In this document: positions 53,308 through 63,287 of the stretch, in pieces
Layout of the letters: every line of letters starts with the position of its first letter
Position numbering within the stretch: the stretch's first letter is position 1
Assembly (NCBI RefSeq): GCF_020360975.1
Contig: NW_025408672.1
Coordinates: 3,968,001-4,032,000 of the forward strand
Direction: 5' to 3'
DNA from: Hirsutella rhossiliensis
Lineage: Eukaryota > Ascomycota > Sordariomycetes > Hypocreales > Ophiocordycipitaceae
Length of the DNA stretch: 64,000 bases
Program-made: the position numbers and the translations under genes
Notes under the pieces: generated by a model
What the model was told of the DNA's origin: nothing
What the model saw: only the letters and a program-made list of their open reading frames with translations
Databases searched by the model: none

Positions 53308-53465
53308 TGGACAGCTCCCCCAAGCTCTCTCCGCAGGCGGCTCTGGGCACCATTACACAGATTTCGGACAGATTCTGGACTGAGGAGCCCCGTTCTTACG
53401 CTTAAATATTAAATTATTCTATCTTTGTTGAATCGAAAGAGTTGTGTGGTGGTTTAGTCGGCAGC

Positions 53466-54782
53466 ATGAGCATGCTGGTGAATGCGGGGCCCGGGGTGGG
53501 GCCGCGCGGCCCCTCGTCGCCAACGGGAGGCAGGATCGTGAAACGCAAGCTACTCGACGGAACAGCAAAAGAGCTGAACAAAGGCGGTCGATATGCGACA
53601 AGGGCGACAAGAAAAGAGACAGGCGACAAAGAATGTGCGAGGGTATCGAGGAACGAGAGCATCAGCAGCGGTGATGAGGAAACGGCGACGATTGAGAAGG
53701 TCTGGGAGCTGCTGGAAGAGTATCGTGCGGAATTCCAAAGATTGAAAGAGACCCTCAATGGGCAGAATGAGATCATCCGCGACCAACAAGAGATAATCCG
53801 AAAACAAAAAGAAGAGGCAGAGAAGCAGGAGAAGACCAACCAGGAACTCATCCTTCAATGGGAAGACATCAAGCAGCAGATGAGAGATCAACTTAAGCAT
53901 GTCCAACAACAACTCGAAGCCACCATCGTGGGATCAGCGGTTACCCCGCCCAGCACTTTCGCCGAGGTCGCGCGTTCATCGCCGTCGCCACAACACAATA
54001 CCGTCCGATCGGTTTCGTCCGGTAGCACTGCGGCATCCAATGCAAACGAGCTTTTCTGCATGATTGACACTTCACGAGTAGAGGAACAAGATAGAGGCCG
54101 AGCACAGATAGGCTCGATCCGGCAGGCCATTGAAAGTGAGGTCAGGACAAAGGAAGGCCAGGCGACCTGGAGGTGCGCGGCAGTAGTGAGGAATTCTCGA
54201 AACACAGAGCAAGTCAAGGTTATCTGCAGGGATGAAGTTGAGCTACAACGAGTCAAGGAAGCTGCGCAGAAAACGGCGGTGACTGGAGCTCGAGTGATGA
54301 GAGATCAGCTTTACCCAGTCAAAGTCGATAACGTCAATCGAACCGCGATCCTCGACGGAGAAGGCAACATCTTACAAGGTGCAGCCGAGGCTCTCGGCGC
54401 CGAAAATAATGTCTCAATCGGCAAGATCACCTGGCTGAGCAACAAAGAAACAAGCAAAGCATACGGGTCTATGGTAGTCTATGTGACGAAAAAGAACGAT
54501 GCGAAGAAGCTTTTGGATGGCAAGTACTTTGATCTGGCCGGAGAGTCGGCGTGCACCAATCCCTTCGAACCCCGCAAGGGACCGATGCAGTGCTTCAACT
54601 GTCAAGAAATGGGTCATAAAGCCTTCAGGTGCAAGAAACCTCAGGTATGCGGAAGGTGTGCGAGTGCGGGTCATCATCATAGGGAGTGCCAGGCAATGGA
54701 ACCGAAATGCGTCTTGTGCGGCGGACCGCACGAGGCGTTCAGCCGGAATTGCCGTGTGCGACACACCCACATCAATGCATAA
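53466..54782 (+). CDS. LINE D ORF1, coiled-coil zinc-knuckle Gag-like protein
   Basis: 438 residues from the ATG at 53466 (MSMLVNAGPGVGPRGPSSP). Residues about 75-150 are a coiled coil (EIIRDQQEIIRKQKEEAEKQ). The conserved core follows with MIDTSRVEEQDRGRAQIGSI and RVMRDQLYPVKVDNVNRTAI, then knuckles CFNCQEMGHKAFRC, CGRCASAGHHHREC and CVLCGGPHEAFSRNC. Such proteins trimerise and coat the LINE RNA. The stop overlaps the ORF2 start (ATGCATAA). No damage is visible, unlike the LINE A1 and B homologues. Confidence 0.88.
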   Translation: MSMLVNAGPGVGPRGPSSPTGGRIVKRKLLDGTAKELNKGGRYATRATRKETGDKECARVSRNESISSGDEETATIEKVWELLEEYRAEFQRLKETLNGQNEIIRDQQEIIRKQKEEAEKQEKTNQELILQWEDIKQQMRDQLKHVQQQLEATIVGSAVTPPSTFAEVARSSPSPQHNTVRSVSSGSTAASNANELFCMIDTSRVEEQDRGRAQIGSIRQAIESEVRTKEGQATWRCAAVVRNSRNTEQVKVICRDEVELQRVKEAAQKTAVTGARVMRDQLYPVKVDNVNRTAILDGEGNILQGAAEALGAENNVSIGKITWLSNKETSKAYGSMVVYVTKKNDAKKLLDGKYFDLAGESACTNPFEPRKGPMQCFNCQEMGHKAFRCKKPQVCGRCASAGHHHRECQAMEPKCVLCGGPHEAFSRNCRVRHTHINA

Positions 54783-57141
54783 GACCCTCAGCATTCTACA
54801 GCTCAATGTGCGAAAACGGGAACCAGTACAACAGAGTTTGATGAATGACGAGGACCTCAAGGATTACGGAGTGCTGGCGGTCTCCGAACCGTACGCCAGG
54901 ATGATCGACGGCAAGGTGGTGACAAGCCCCAGGATGCACAGCAACTGGACGAGAATATTGCCAACGCACATGAGCGACGGCCCCTGGCCGATCCGTAGTA
55001 TGCTTTGGGTGCGAGACGACGTCGAAGTGGTGCAGATGCCGATGCCATCAGCGGATCTCACGGCAGCGGTGCTTCGACTGCCGGAGAGGAGCGTCCTGGT
55101 GGTATCGGTCTACGTGGAAGGGCAAAGCACAGAAGCGCTGAAGAGCACTACTGGGCTATTGCATGACTTGATCCAAAGATTCCGTCAAGGCTCTGGTGCA
55201 CGCACAGATGTGGTGTTGGCTGGAGACTTCAACTCTCATGACCTACTCTGGGGAGGAGACGATGTTTCGGTTCAGAGACAAGGAGAAGCCGGGCCGATCA
55301 TTGATCTGATGAACGAGCATGGCCTCAGGAGCTTGCTCCCGAGGGGCACGAAAACGTGGCAACGCAAAGATCAGGAAAGCACCATCGATTTGGTGTTGAC
55401 GACGTCAGAGTTGGCAGACGAAGTGGCAACATGCGCCATCCATCCGACCGATCATGGCTCAGACCATAGAGCTATTCAGACGACTTTTGACATCACGATG
55501 CCCGAGAGAAGTGCGAGGCCAAGACTCCTGTTTAAGAATGCCCCTTGGAATCTCATACGAACCCGGGTGAAAGACAATCTGCGACTCTTGCCTTGGGCTG
55601 TCGACGTTCAAACCCAGACGGATCAACTGATGCGGATCGTCCTGGAGGCTATCCACGAACTGACGCCTCGGGCACGGCCGTCACCGTACGCAAAACGTTG
55701 GTGGACCAAGGATCTCACACAACTTCGGCGGACACACACGTTCTGGCGAAACCAAGCGAGGACGCAACGACGAGGAGGCCAACCGCGACCGGACCTCGAA
55801 CGGCGGGCCAAAGAAGCGGCGAAAGAGTTCCACGATGCCATTCGACACCAGAGGAAGGCGCATTGGGATGACTTCCTCTCCGACGATGCCAACATCTGGA
55901 AGGCGACTAAATATCTTAAAGCCGGCAAGAGCACTACGGGCGACAAGGTGCCACCTTTGAGGAAAGGGGATGGATCGACGACCGAGGATAAAGCAGACCA
56001 GGCAGACGAGCTGCTCATTGCCTTCTTTCCACCCTTGCCTGCGAGAATCGAGGATGAGGGGGTGCGACCACAGCGGAAAGCGGTGCCCATGCCCGGACTG
56101 ACATTGGGAGAGATCGAGGAAAAGGTCATGACAGCGAAACCGTGGAAAGCACCTGGAGAAGATGAGCTTCCGACAGCGGTGTGGAGACAACTCTGGCCGG
56201 TGACAAAGGATCGGATATTTGCTCTCTTCGATGCATCTCTCCGAGACGGCGTTGTACCTCGCCAATGGAAAAGCGCGAAAATTGTCCCACTGAAGAAGCC
56301 ACACAAAGACGACTACACGGTAGCCAAGGCGTGGCGACCAATCTCGCTTTTGTCGACGCTTGGTAAGATACTCGAAGCGGTCGTGGCCGAGCGCATCTCA
56401 TATGCTGTAGAGACCTATGGTCTTCTACCCGCGAACCACTTCGGAGCGAGAAAGCGACGATCTGCCGAGCAGGCGCTATTGCTGCTACAGGAACAAGCTT
56501 ACAAGGCTTGGCGCAACCACAAGGTGCTTAGCCTGATCAGTTTTGACGTCAAGGGCGCCTACAATGGAGTTTGCAAGGATAGACTGCTCGAGAGGATGAA
56601 GGCGAGAGGGATACCAGCCAAACTGGTAAGATGGATAGATGCGTTTTGTTCTGGGCGAACAGCCTCGTTGGTAGTCAATGGGTACACGTCGGAACAACGG
56701 GAGCTGCCTCAAGCAGGCCTTCCTCAAGGGTCACCGCTGTCACCGATTCTGTTCCTCTTCTTCAACGCGGACCTGGTACAGAGAAGGATCAAGGCGGAAA
56801 GCGGCTCGATTGCGTTCGTCGACGACTACTCGGCCTGGGTAACCGGGCCCACTGCGGAAGCGAACCGGGAGGGTATCCAAGCGATCATCGACGATGCACT
56901 TGAGTGGGAAGTGCGCAGCGGTGCAACGTTTGAAACAGAAAAGACGACGATCGTCCATTTCACACGAGCCACAGTGCGCAGTAGCGATGGCCCATTTCTG
57001 ATCCGAGGCCAAGAGGTCCGACCTAAAAAGAGTGCCAAGATCCTGGGAGTGATCATGGACGAGGAGCTGCGATTCCAGGACCACATGATGAAAGCGGCTG
57101 CCAGTGGACTTAGCGCCGCAATGGGCCTGAGAAGGCTGAAG

Positions 57142-60017
57142 GGCCCCCTTTCCGCTCCCTGTGCCCGATTTTTAGTCTCCCTGTGCACCTTACCGTACTT
57201 GGCAAGACTCCACACGTAGACGCGTAACACACCATAATACACACAATTGGCGTCGCGGCAAGCAGCCTCCTGGTACAACACCACAAGCCAAAATAACTCG
57301 TGATAACCACCCACCTCGCAATACCACATCGCGTCTGCGCAGCTAAGTTTCCAGAGGCACACAACCGCCACAAAGCAGCTAATCAAACCGTTCTTTTGTC
57401 AAGATGCTTCTCCAGCCCCCGCCAAACAATATGCCACTCTTTGAGACCTTTGACGATGCGTTTGACGAGCTCCAGCGGCATGCGCGCTGCCAAGGCTACG
57501 CCATAGTTAAGTTCAAGCCAAGCAACTACGAACATGGGCTCCACGCCGTTACGACATCGTATGCGCATGCGGCGGCCGTGAATACAAGTCAGCCTCGTTA
57601 GGACTCCGGAAGACTGGCACTAGGCGGACTTCCTGCCCGTTTAGAGTCAAGGTTGTGCGCCTGAAGCTGAGGAGGCCTCTGGCGAGTCTCTGTGATGTGC
57701 CCAAGGCACAACCATGAGGCCAATAGGGCCGGCGCCTTCCCAGAATACCGGCGCCTTCATCCACATCAACTCCAGCAGGTTAAAGATTTATCTCGCGATG
57801 CTGGCTTAACGGCGCGGCAGATCCTTCTTGCTCTTCGGGCTAAGAACCCGCGGCTACTTGCAACAGAGCAGGACATCGCGAATATCTGTGCCCGGCTTCG
57901 TCTCCGGGAGCTTGGGGCACATACATCCACACAAGCGCTTATTGCCAGGCTCGACGAGGAAGGTGCCTTCCATAAAGAGCTACTTGACGATGAGGATCGC
58001 TTCTTCTACCAGATTGTGGGCCTTGACCCTGCCTTGCGGCTTTGGGCACAACATTCACACCTCATGATGGCCGACGTAACGAACAACACGAATAGATATG
58101 GCCTCAAGCTGCTAGAGATCAATGGAATCACTGCCTTGGGCTCTATCTTCCTGTGGCTTTCTGTTTAATCCTTCCGAAGACACGAACGCATTTACCTGGT
58201 GTTTTATACAGCTTCGCGAGTGGTTACAGTCAAAGGCAAGGCTAAGAGGCGAGGCTGACGGCAATGCCTTTATCCCACACGTTATCATCACGGACTATGA
58301 CGCTGCTGCGCGCGCTGCATTGTCGGCTACCTTCCCGGACTCGCAGCTACAGGTCTGTACGTGGCATATCATGAAGAACATCACTACAAACGCGAAGAAG
58401 CGCTGGCTTGGCGACTATGACGATGATGACCCATTTGACCCGCCGCAAGAGCCCCAAGACGATGAAGACCCCGGGCGCTCTGCAGCTACCGGAGCCACTG
58501 CCGGAAAAAGGCCCCTGTGCCTTCACAACAGCCTTCCGGTCCGTAGTGTATGCCCCGACCGAGGACGAGTTCAACAGCCGCTGGGGCATCGTCAAAGCGC
58601 CTTCTCAGACCAGCACATTATTCTTAGGTATGTAGAAGAGATCTGGATGCCTGTACGAACACAATGGGCGCGCGCTTGGGTCTGCCGTTACCGCAACTGG
58701 GGCCACACAACGACCTCGCCTTGTGAATCCCTTCACTCAAGCTCTCGCACCTTCCTTCGCAACGGCCAGTCGAACCTGCTTGAATTATATCATGCCTTGC
58801 AACTACAAGCCTCAACCTCACGAGAACACCATGATCGGACCGTTGAGCGCGAATCACGACGGACTCGCGACCCGTTCCGGCTACCATTATATGAGGATGC
58901 CGTCGAGAAGGCGTCATATCGGTCTCTCGAGCTTGTACAGAAACAGGCACTAGCCGCCTCGGCCGGCCTCCTCAAACCACAAGAGCGGCCACTTGGGGAA
59001 TGTGGGAATAGCTTCACTGCCCAATACGGGCTGCCCTGCAAGCATATTATCGCCTCGTACCTCCAGGTCCAAGGAGGACTAGCCGCAAAGTTATAGCTAC
59101 AAGACCCTTGCCCTTGAACTTGTGGGACAGCCACTGGCTTCTACGGCAGGATCTTGCCGTCACAGACCCATACAGACGAATTCGCGATCCTCGAGTCATT
59201 GCCCGGCGCCGCAGACCAGCCAGAGCCATAGCCTTTGCACCTGTGGCCACGACTGCAGCCGTTGCAACAGCCGCTGTAACTGCACCTGTGGCCTCGTCAG
59301 CAGCGGCAGCAGCTACCCCACCAGCTTCGCAACAGTCACAGCCTCGCGGGCAACAGCAACAGCGGCAGCCAGTCTTGCAGACAGTGCTTTCGCGGCTTGA
59401 GGCTATTGGCAACTATCTTGGCATTGGGCCGGCTATAGCTTCGTGGTCGGTGTCAACACCACAAGCCGACATCGTGATCCGTCAAACGCCTACACAACCG
59501 ACCTCATACCAGCAGCCGCAGACTTTCCGGCGCTCAGAGTCTGCCACCCAACTTATGCGGCGGCTACCTCCGCCTTCGAATATCACGAGCCGCCGCGGCC
59601 GCCGCGTCAAGGAGGTTCTCAACGGGGCATCGCGAGCGCCCTCGTCTCTTTACCCTTGGGTCCTCGACCCTCTTTCTAGCACCCTTACATCAGTGGAAGG
59701 AGGATTCATGCCGCTCCCGGCTTCGCAGATAAGTAACGCTACAGTTAGAGGAAAGGGGAACGCTCGCCACGGCGGAAAAGAGGCCACGCAATGCGGCAGC
59801 CGTATGAGCTTGTAATGCGGCTAGAAGATATGGAGGAAATGTGCGAATAGCTTCAAGTTCATAATGTTCAACGCAAGACTCTACAATCCGTGACTACCTT
59901 CTAATTGGTGTGTTGCACACACAAATGCATGTCTTGGCCGATTCGCGATGCTTCTACCTAATACGGTAAGGTGCACAGGGAGACTAAAAATCGGGCACAG
60001 GGAGCGGAAAGGGGGCC
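57142..60017 (+). mobile_element. MULE transposon 2 with perfect 56-bp TIRs and 9-bp target duplication
   Basis: The left end GGCCCCCTTTCCGCTCCCTG (57142-57197) is matched base for base by the inverted right end (59962-60017). AGGCTGAAG flanks both sides (57133-57141 and 60018-60026), the 9-bp duplication typical of Mutator-like elements. It lies inside LINE D ORF2. Perfect ends and duplication mean recent movement, although its own transposase is frameshifted, so another copy probably supplied the enzyme. Confidence 0.95.
57404..59815 (+). pseudogene. MULE 2 transposase, frameshifted
   Basis: An N-terminal FAR1-like DNA-binding region (FETFDDAFDELQRHARCQGY; in a shifted frame RKTGTRRTSCPFRVKVVRLK; then CPRHNHEANRAGAFPEYRRL) is broken at about 57560 and 57680. 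Catalytic domain: LMMADVTNNTNRYGLKLLEI (first Asp), a frame change near 58150, VIITDYDAAARAALSATFPD (second Asp), CTWHIMKNI and TTTSPCESLHSSSRTFLRNG (Glu). A SWIM finger, CGNSFTAQYGLPCKHIIASY, ends near 59070. A low-complexity Ala/Gln-rich tail (59108-59815) is in a separate frame. Short introns could explain one of the breaks but not all. Confidence 0.82.
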
Positions 60018-61722
60018 AGGCTGAAGATGCTGTCGCCGAGAGTGGCTAGACAGCTTTTTGAAGCAACAGTCGCGCCAGCCATGGATTACGCCTCTAATGT
60101 CTGGACTTATGCCCTCCGTGCGAAACATGTTGGCTGGATGAACAAGGCACAGATGATAGGGGCGCAAGCCATCACAGGCGCGTTTCGTACGGTCGCAAAG
60201 ACCGTGGCCATGGCCGAGGCCAACGTTCGAACGGTAGGGGAACGACACAGACAGGCTACGATCAGACTCTGCATCAATCTTCAGACCCTGCCGATGACAC
60301 ATCCACTGGCAGCGTTGAGAAACTGCGCAACCAGACGGTTCGTGTCGCCGCTGCAGAGAATTGTCACAGCGGTGGAAACAGTGCAGATGGACCAGATAGA
60401 AGACATACACGAGTATGCTCTGCCGCCATGGACACCCCGCATCCAAGTGATGTTGGAGAGCGACAAAGAGAAGGCTGTCAAGGCAGCGAATGACGCCAAA
60501 GGCATTGTGACAGCAACGTCCAGCTCGCAAAGGAACGGCGTGGTGGGGATGGGAGGCGTGGTGCGCAGTGTGAACCACAACCGCTTGGGCGTCGTTCTTG
60601 CCAGCTATTCCGTTTGTCTCGGGACTGCGGAGGAGCAGAACCCATACACGGCGGAGCTGGCCGCGATAGCCATGGCGCTGATGTGTACGCCGACCGATCC
60701 GCCCTGTCGAGAAGTGACAGTCGTGACAAGCAGTCGCTCGGCCCTGGAAGTGATCAAGCGTCCTCGTAGGCAATCCGGCCAAGGCATCATTCGCCAAGTT
60801 TACGACCATGTCAATCGACTATTCAGGCGAGGCTGGTCTGTGAAATTCATCTGGGCACCAGCCAGGGAAGTACGGCTCGCATGGGTATCGGCCGCCAAGG
60901 CGGCAGCGAAGAAAGCAACTCAAGCAGGAGCGGTGGCGGAGGCGCCGTCGTGCAGAGTCAGGTCCACCACTCTGCGGCTAGCTCTCGCTCGACAACAGCG
61001 CGACCAGCTTCCGGAAAATGTGGGAAAACACTCAAAACGCATCGACAAGGCATTGCCAGGGAGGCACACTCGCACACTTTATGATGGTCTGACAAGAAAA
61101 GAAGCCGACATTCTCGTCCAGCTTCGCACCGGCATGTCGCGACTGAATGGATACCTACATGCGATAGGAGCTACAGATTTGGATTTGTGTGATTGCGGCC
61201 AGGCCAAAGAAACAGTTGATCACTTTCTCTTTCGATGCACAAAATGGATTGCGCAACGGAACATTCTCTTTGAATGCGCGAGGGCCAAGATTGGGAACTT
61301 GTCTTTCTTCTTGGGAGGAAAGGCCGCATCGGACGGCGACAAATGGAAACCAGACATGCAGGCGGTGCGTGCGGCGATCAAGTTCGCGATTGAGACGGAA
61401 CGGCTCGACCGAAGCCAGCAACCATTAATGGACAACTGAGCCCCAGCAAGCAACTGCACTGACACATCTCAGCTTCGGACTGGCAGGCCGCGCTTCAGCT
61501 GCTGCGAATAGGACGCTGAACACTTGGAGAATTCGGCCTTCAAGCAGGCCTGTCATGGGACCAATGAAAACGTGGCTGACCAGCAAACGATAAGAAGACA
61601 ATCTGTTGGGCTTGGGGAGTCAAGTAACAAACGTGCTTAACTGTACTCTAGACTGTGTAAAGGCCTTATAGGGACCTCCCTCCGGGCGCAATAAATCCAT
61701 GCATGCATGCATGCTCATTGCA

Positions 61723-62223
61723 TGCCTCCATGGCGTAGTGGTGACACGTCTGGAGCCTCTGCATCGCAGAGGGTCGGTTCGAAACCGGCTGGAGGCACCC
61801 CTGGTGAAACAGGGCACACCCGGGTTCCCGCTCGTCAACAGGGAACAGCGTCACGAGAGAACACCAGTTCACAACGTCAAGTTCAATGGGAGAGCCGAAA
61901 AACAAAAAAGTCAATTGGAACAGAAGAATTCGTCAAGTACAATCGGCGTACCAACCACCATCAATAACTAACACAACCAGCTTCAACTTCGACACATCGC
62001 GCTTCAGTTGCTGAGGATAGGATGCTGAACACTTGGAGAAATTGACCTTCAAGCAGGTCTGTCATGGAGCGAACAGTGGAACGGTTGGCGCAGCGTAAGA
62101 AGATCTGTGGGGCTTGGGGTGTCATGCATCAATGTATCGAATCGTCAACAGTTAAAGTGTCTAGGCCTTATAGGGACCTCCCTCCGGGCGAAATAAATAC
62201 TACTACTACTACTGCTCATTGCA
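61723..62223 (+). mobile_element. SINE with tRNA-like head and LINE-derived 3' tail
   Basis: Three parts. A tRNA-like head (61724-61797) has Pol III A box TGGCGTAGTGG (61731-61741) and B box GGTTCGAAACC (61776-61786). An unrelated body follows to about 61997. The tail (61998-62223) matches the LINE D 3' untranslated tail from cgcgcttcag through ggatgctgaacacttgg, ttcaagcaggtctgtcatgg and gacctccctccgggcgaaat to an ACT repeat and gctcattgca. There is no coding capacity. It starts exactly where LINE D ends. The design matches SINEs that borrow the tail of a partner LINE. Confidence 0.78.
61724..61797 (+). ncRNA. tRNA-like sequence, Pol III promoter of the SINE
   Basis: The acceptor stem GCCTCCA/TGGAGGC pairs perfectly, the D arm GCGT/ACGT forms, and the T arm GTCGG-TTCGAAA-CCGGC is good. 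The anticodon arm is abnormal: the only stable hairpin there is CCTCT-GCATCGC-AGAGG, displaced by five bases with no variable loop and with C where U33 is required. It is therefore unlikely to act as a translating tRNA and is read as the internal promoter of the SINE. Confidence 0.65.
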
Positions 62224-62384
62224 TTCCAGCAAAGAACTGAGAAAACTTCCACGAATACTATTTGAATTGTTCTAAAATCTCATACGAGCAATGAACAATG
62301 CTCAAAGATGCTACTAAATCTCCTTCGAAGTCATCCCATCATCGAGGTCGTCTTCTGTTACTCTCCGATCGCGCAAGTCCCCGA

Positions 62385-63102
62385 AATGCACCCACTATCT
62401 CCCGATCACTATCAACAGCTAAATAGGGCCTTTGAGGACAGGCTATGCGGTTTGAAGTTATCATTGAACTGCCGTTTTTGTTATTATCTAGTGAGTTTGG
62501 TGCCTGCGATACCATGGTCCGCTCTGGTGTGAATGGAAGAGTGACGATATTTCCGGCGTGAACATCCTGACTCCTCTCGCGACCTTCAGAAGCCACCCGT
62601 CGCTCATTCTGCATTTTATGTGGCATTTCCATATTCAGAATCTTCAGCTCTTGTTTAGAATGCCAATTTATATCCCTATTTTGCTTCACGGCTTCCGTCA
62701 TCCGTCGTTTTCTCCCAATTTCCGCCTCTTATTGCTTCCTCTTCTCTAGAGCGAGAGCTTTTGCTCCGCCGCCTTCTGCTGTCGCTGAAGCTTTCGGGTA
62801 TCCTTCTTCAGAGCCTCCTCTTGCTGTTGGGGTCCTTTGACTGTCATTTTTTGGCGAGCTTGAACCACTTTTGCGGAGCTAAACACCTCGTCTGCACTAG
62901 AATCTGTACAGCAGAAGAGATCATCTTTTGGAGCCTTACCGCCCTTCCTGCGCTGGTTCTTGTGAATACGTGTTCTCTGCAAACTTTAACTCGCATATCA
63001 AGTACTTAAATCTCATATTGAGGGCTTTCGATGGTGCTGCTCAACCTTCGACTGTTGCGGCCAGCATCGACAGAGGACTTGTCGACTACTTCCTGAAATG
63101 CG
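62385..63102 (-). pseudogene. Degenerate pogo/DDE_1 transposon relic, copy 2 (C-terminal part)
   Basis: This parallels 35641-36390 with small differences: cccgatcactatcaacagct, tttgaagttatcattg and gaacatcctgactcctctcg occur in both. Minus-strand remnants include the basic tail KKDTRKLQRQQKAAEQKLSL and HKNQRRKGGKAPKDD. It breaks off at 63102, in the middle of cctgaaatgcg|ttcc of the other copy, where an LTR element has inserted. Confidence 0.7.
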
Positions 63103-63287
63103 TGTAACGGTCTCAACTGAGTGTGTTGACAACTAGCTGAGCGACTGCGACGAGTATCCTAAAGCTAAGGAGAAAAGAAGGAAAGAAAGGAAAAGAAGTC
63201 TCTCGAAGATGGGTGAAGCTTTTTATACCAGCTCTGGTGGGTCCGTCGAGAGTGGAACCGAGACTCCCACGGGCCTAGCCCGTTACA
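63103..63287 (-). repeat. 3' LTR of a minus-strand LTR element running off the right edge
   Basis: 185 bp with inverted ends TGTAACGG and CCCGTTACA. On the minus strand it holds a TATA box (GTATAAAAAGC). It is preceded by a purine-rich tract (GGAGGGGGAGAAGGGGGATA) in the polypurine-tract position, so it is the 3' LTR of a minus-strand element. Copy 1 of the pogo relic supplies the empty site, predicting ATGCG as the target duplication. Confidence 0.65.

Larger units (their letters stand above)
54775..61439 (+). pseudogene. LINE D ORF2: endonuclease, RT, RNase H-like; split by a MULE
   Basis: The ATG at 54775 lies within ATGCATAA. The endonuclease has LSILQLNVRKREPVQQS, VVLAGDFNSHDLLWGG and HGSDHRAIQTTF. 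RT has FGARKRRSAEQALLLLQEQ, LISFDVKGAYNGVCKDRLLE, GLPQGSPLSPILFLFFNADL and catalytic FVDDYSAW. The MULE cuts after GLRRLK. Coding resumes at 60027 in frame (MLSPRVARQLFEATVAPAM) through an RNase H-like region and a final CDCGQAKETVDHFLFRC motif. Without the insertion and one duplicate the length is 3780 nt, 1260 codons including stop. The RNase H-like part lacks the usual TDGS and second Asp. Confidence 0.88.
53308..61722 (+). mobile_element. LINE D, full length, interrupted by one MULE
   Basis: 5' region 53308-53465, ORF1 53466-54782, ORF2 54775-61439 (with MULE 57142-60017 inside), and a 3' tail to 61722 ending ccgggcgcaataaat, CATG repeats and gctcattgca. Removing the MULE and one 9-bp duplicate leaves ORF2 open throughout. 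Compared with LINE B this copy has no other coding damage visible, so it was probably active until the MULE insertion. Confidence 0.9.

Noticed and set aside
54414..56306. Long minus-strand frames opposite LINE D
   Set aside because: They are antisense shadows of the conserved ORF2 frames and carry no family features.
61724..61797. Functional tRNA gene
   Set aside because: Acceptor, D and T arms pair, but the anticodon stem is displaced, there is no variable loop and U33 is absent. It is better explained as a SINE head.
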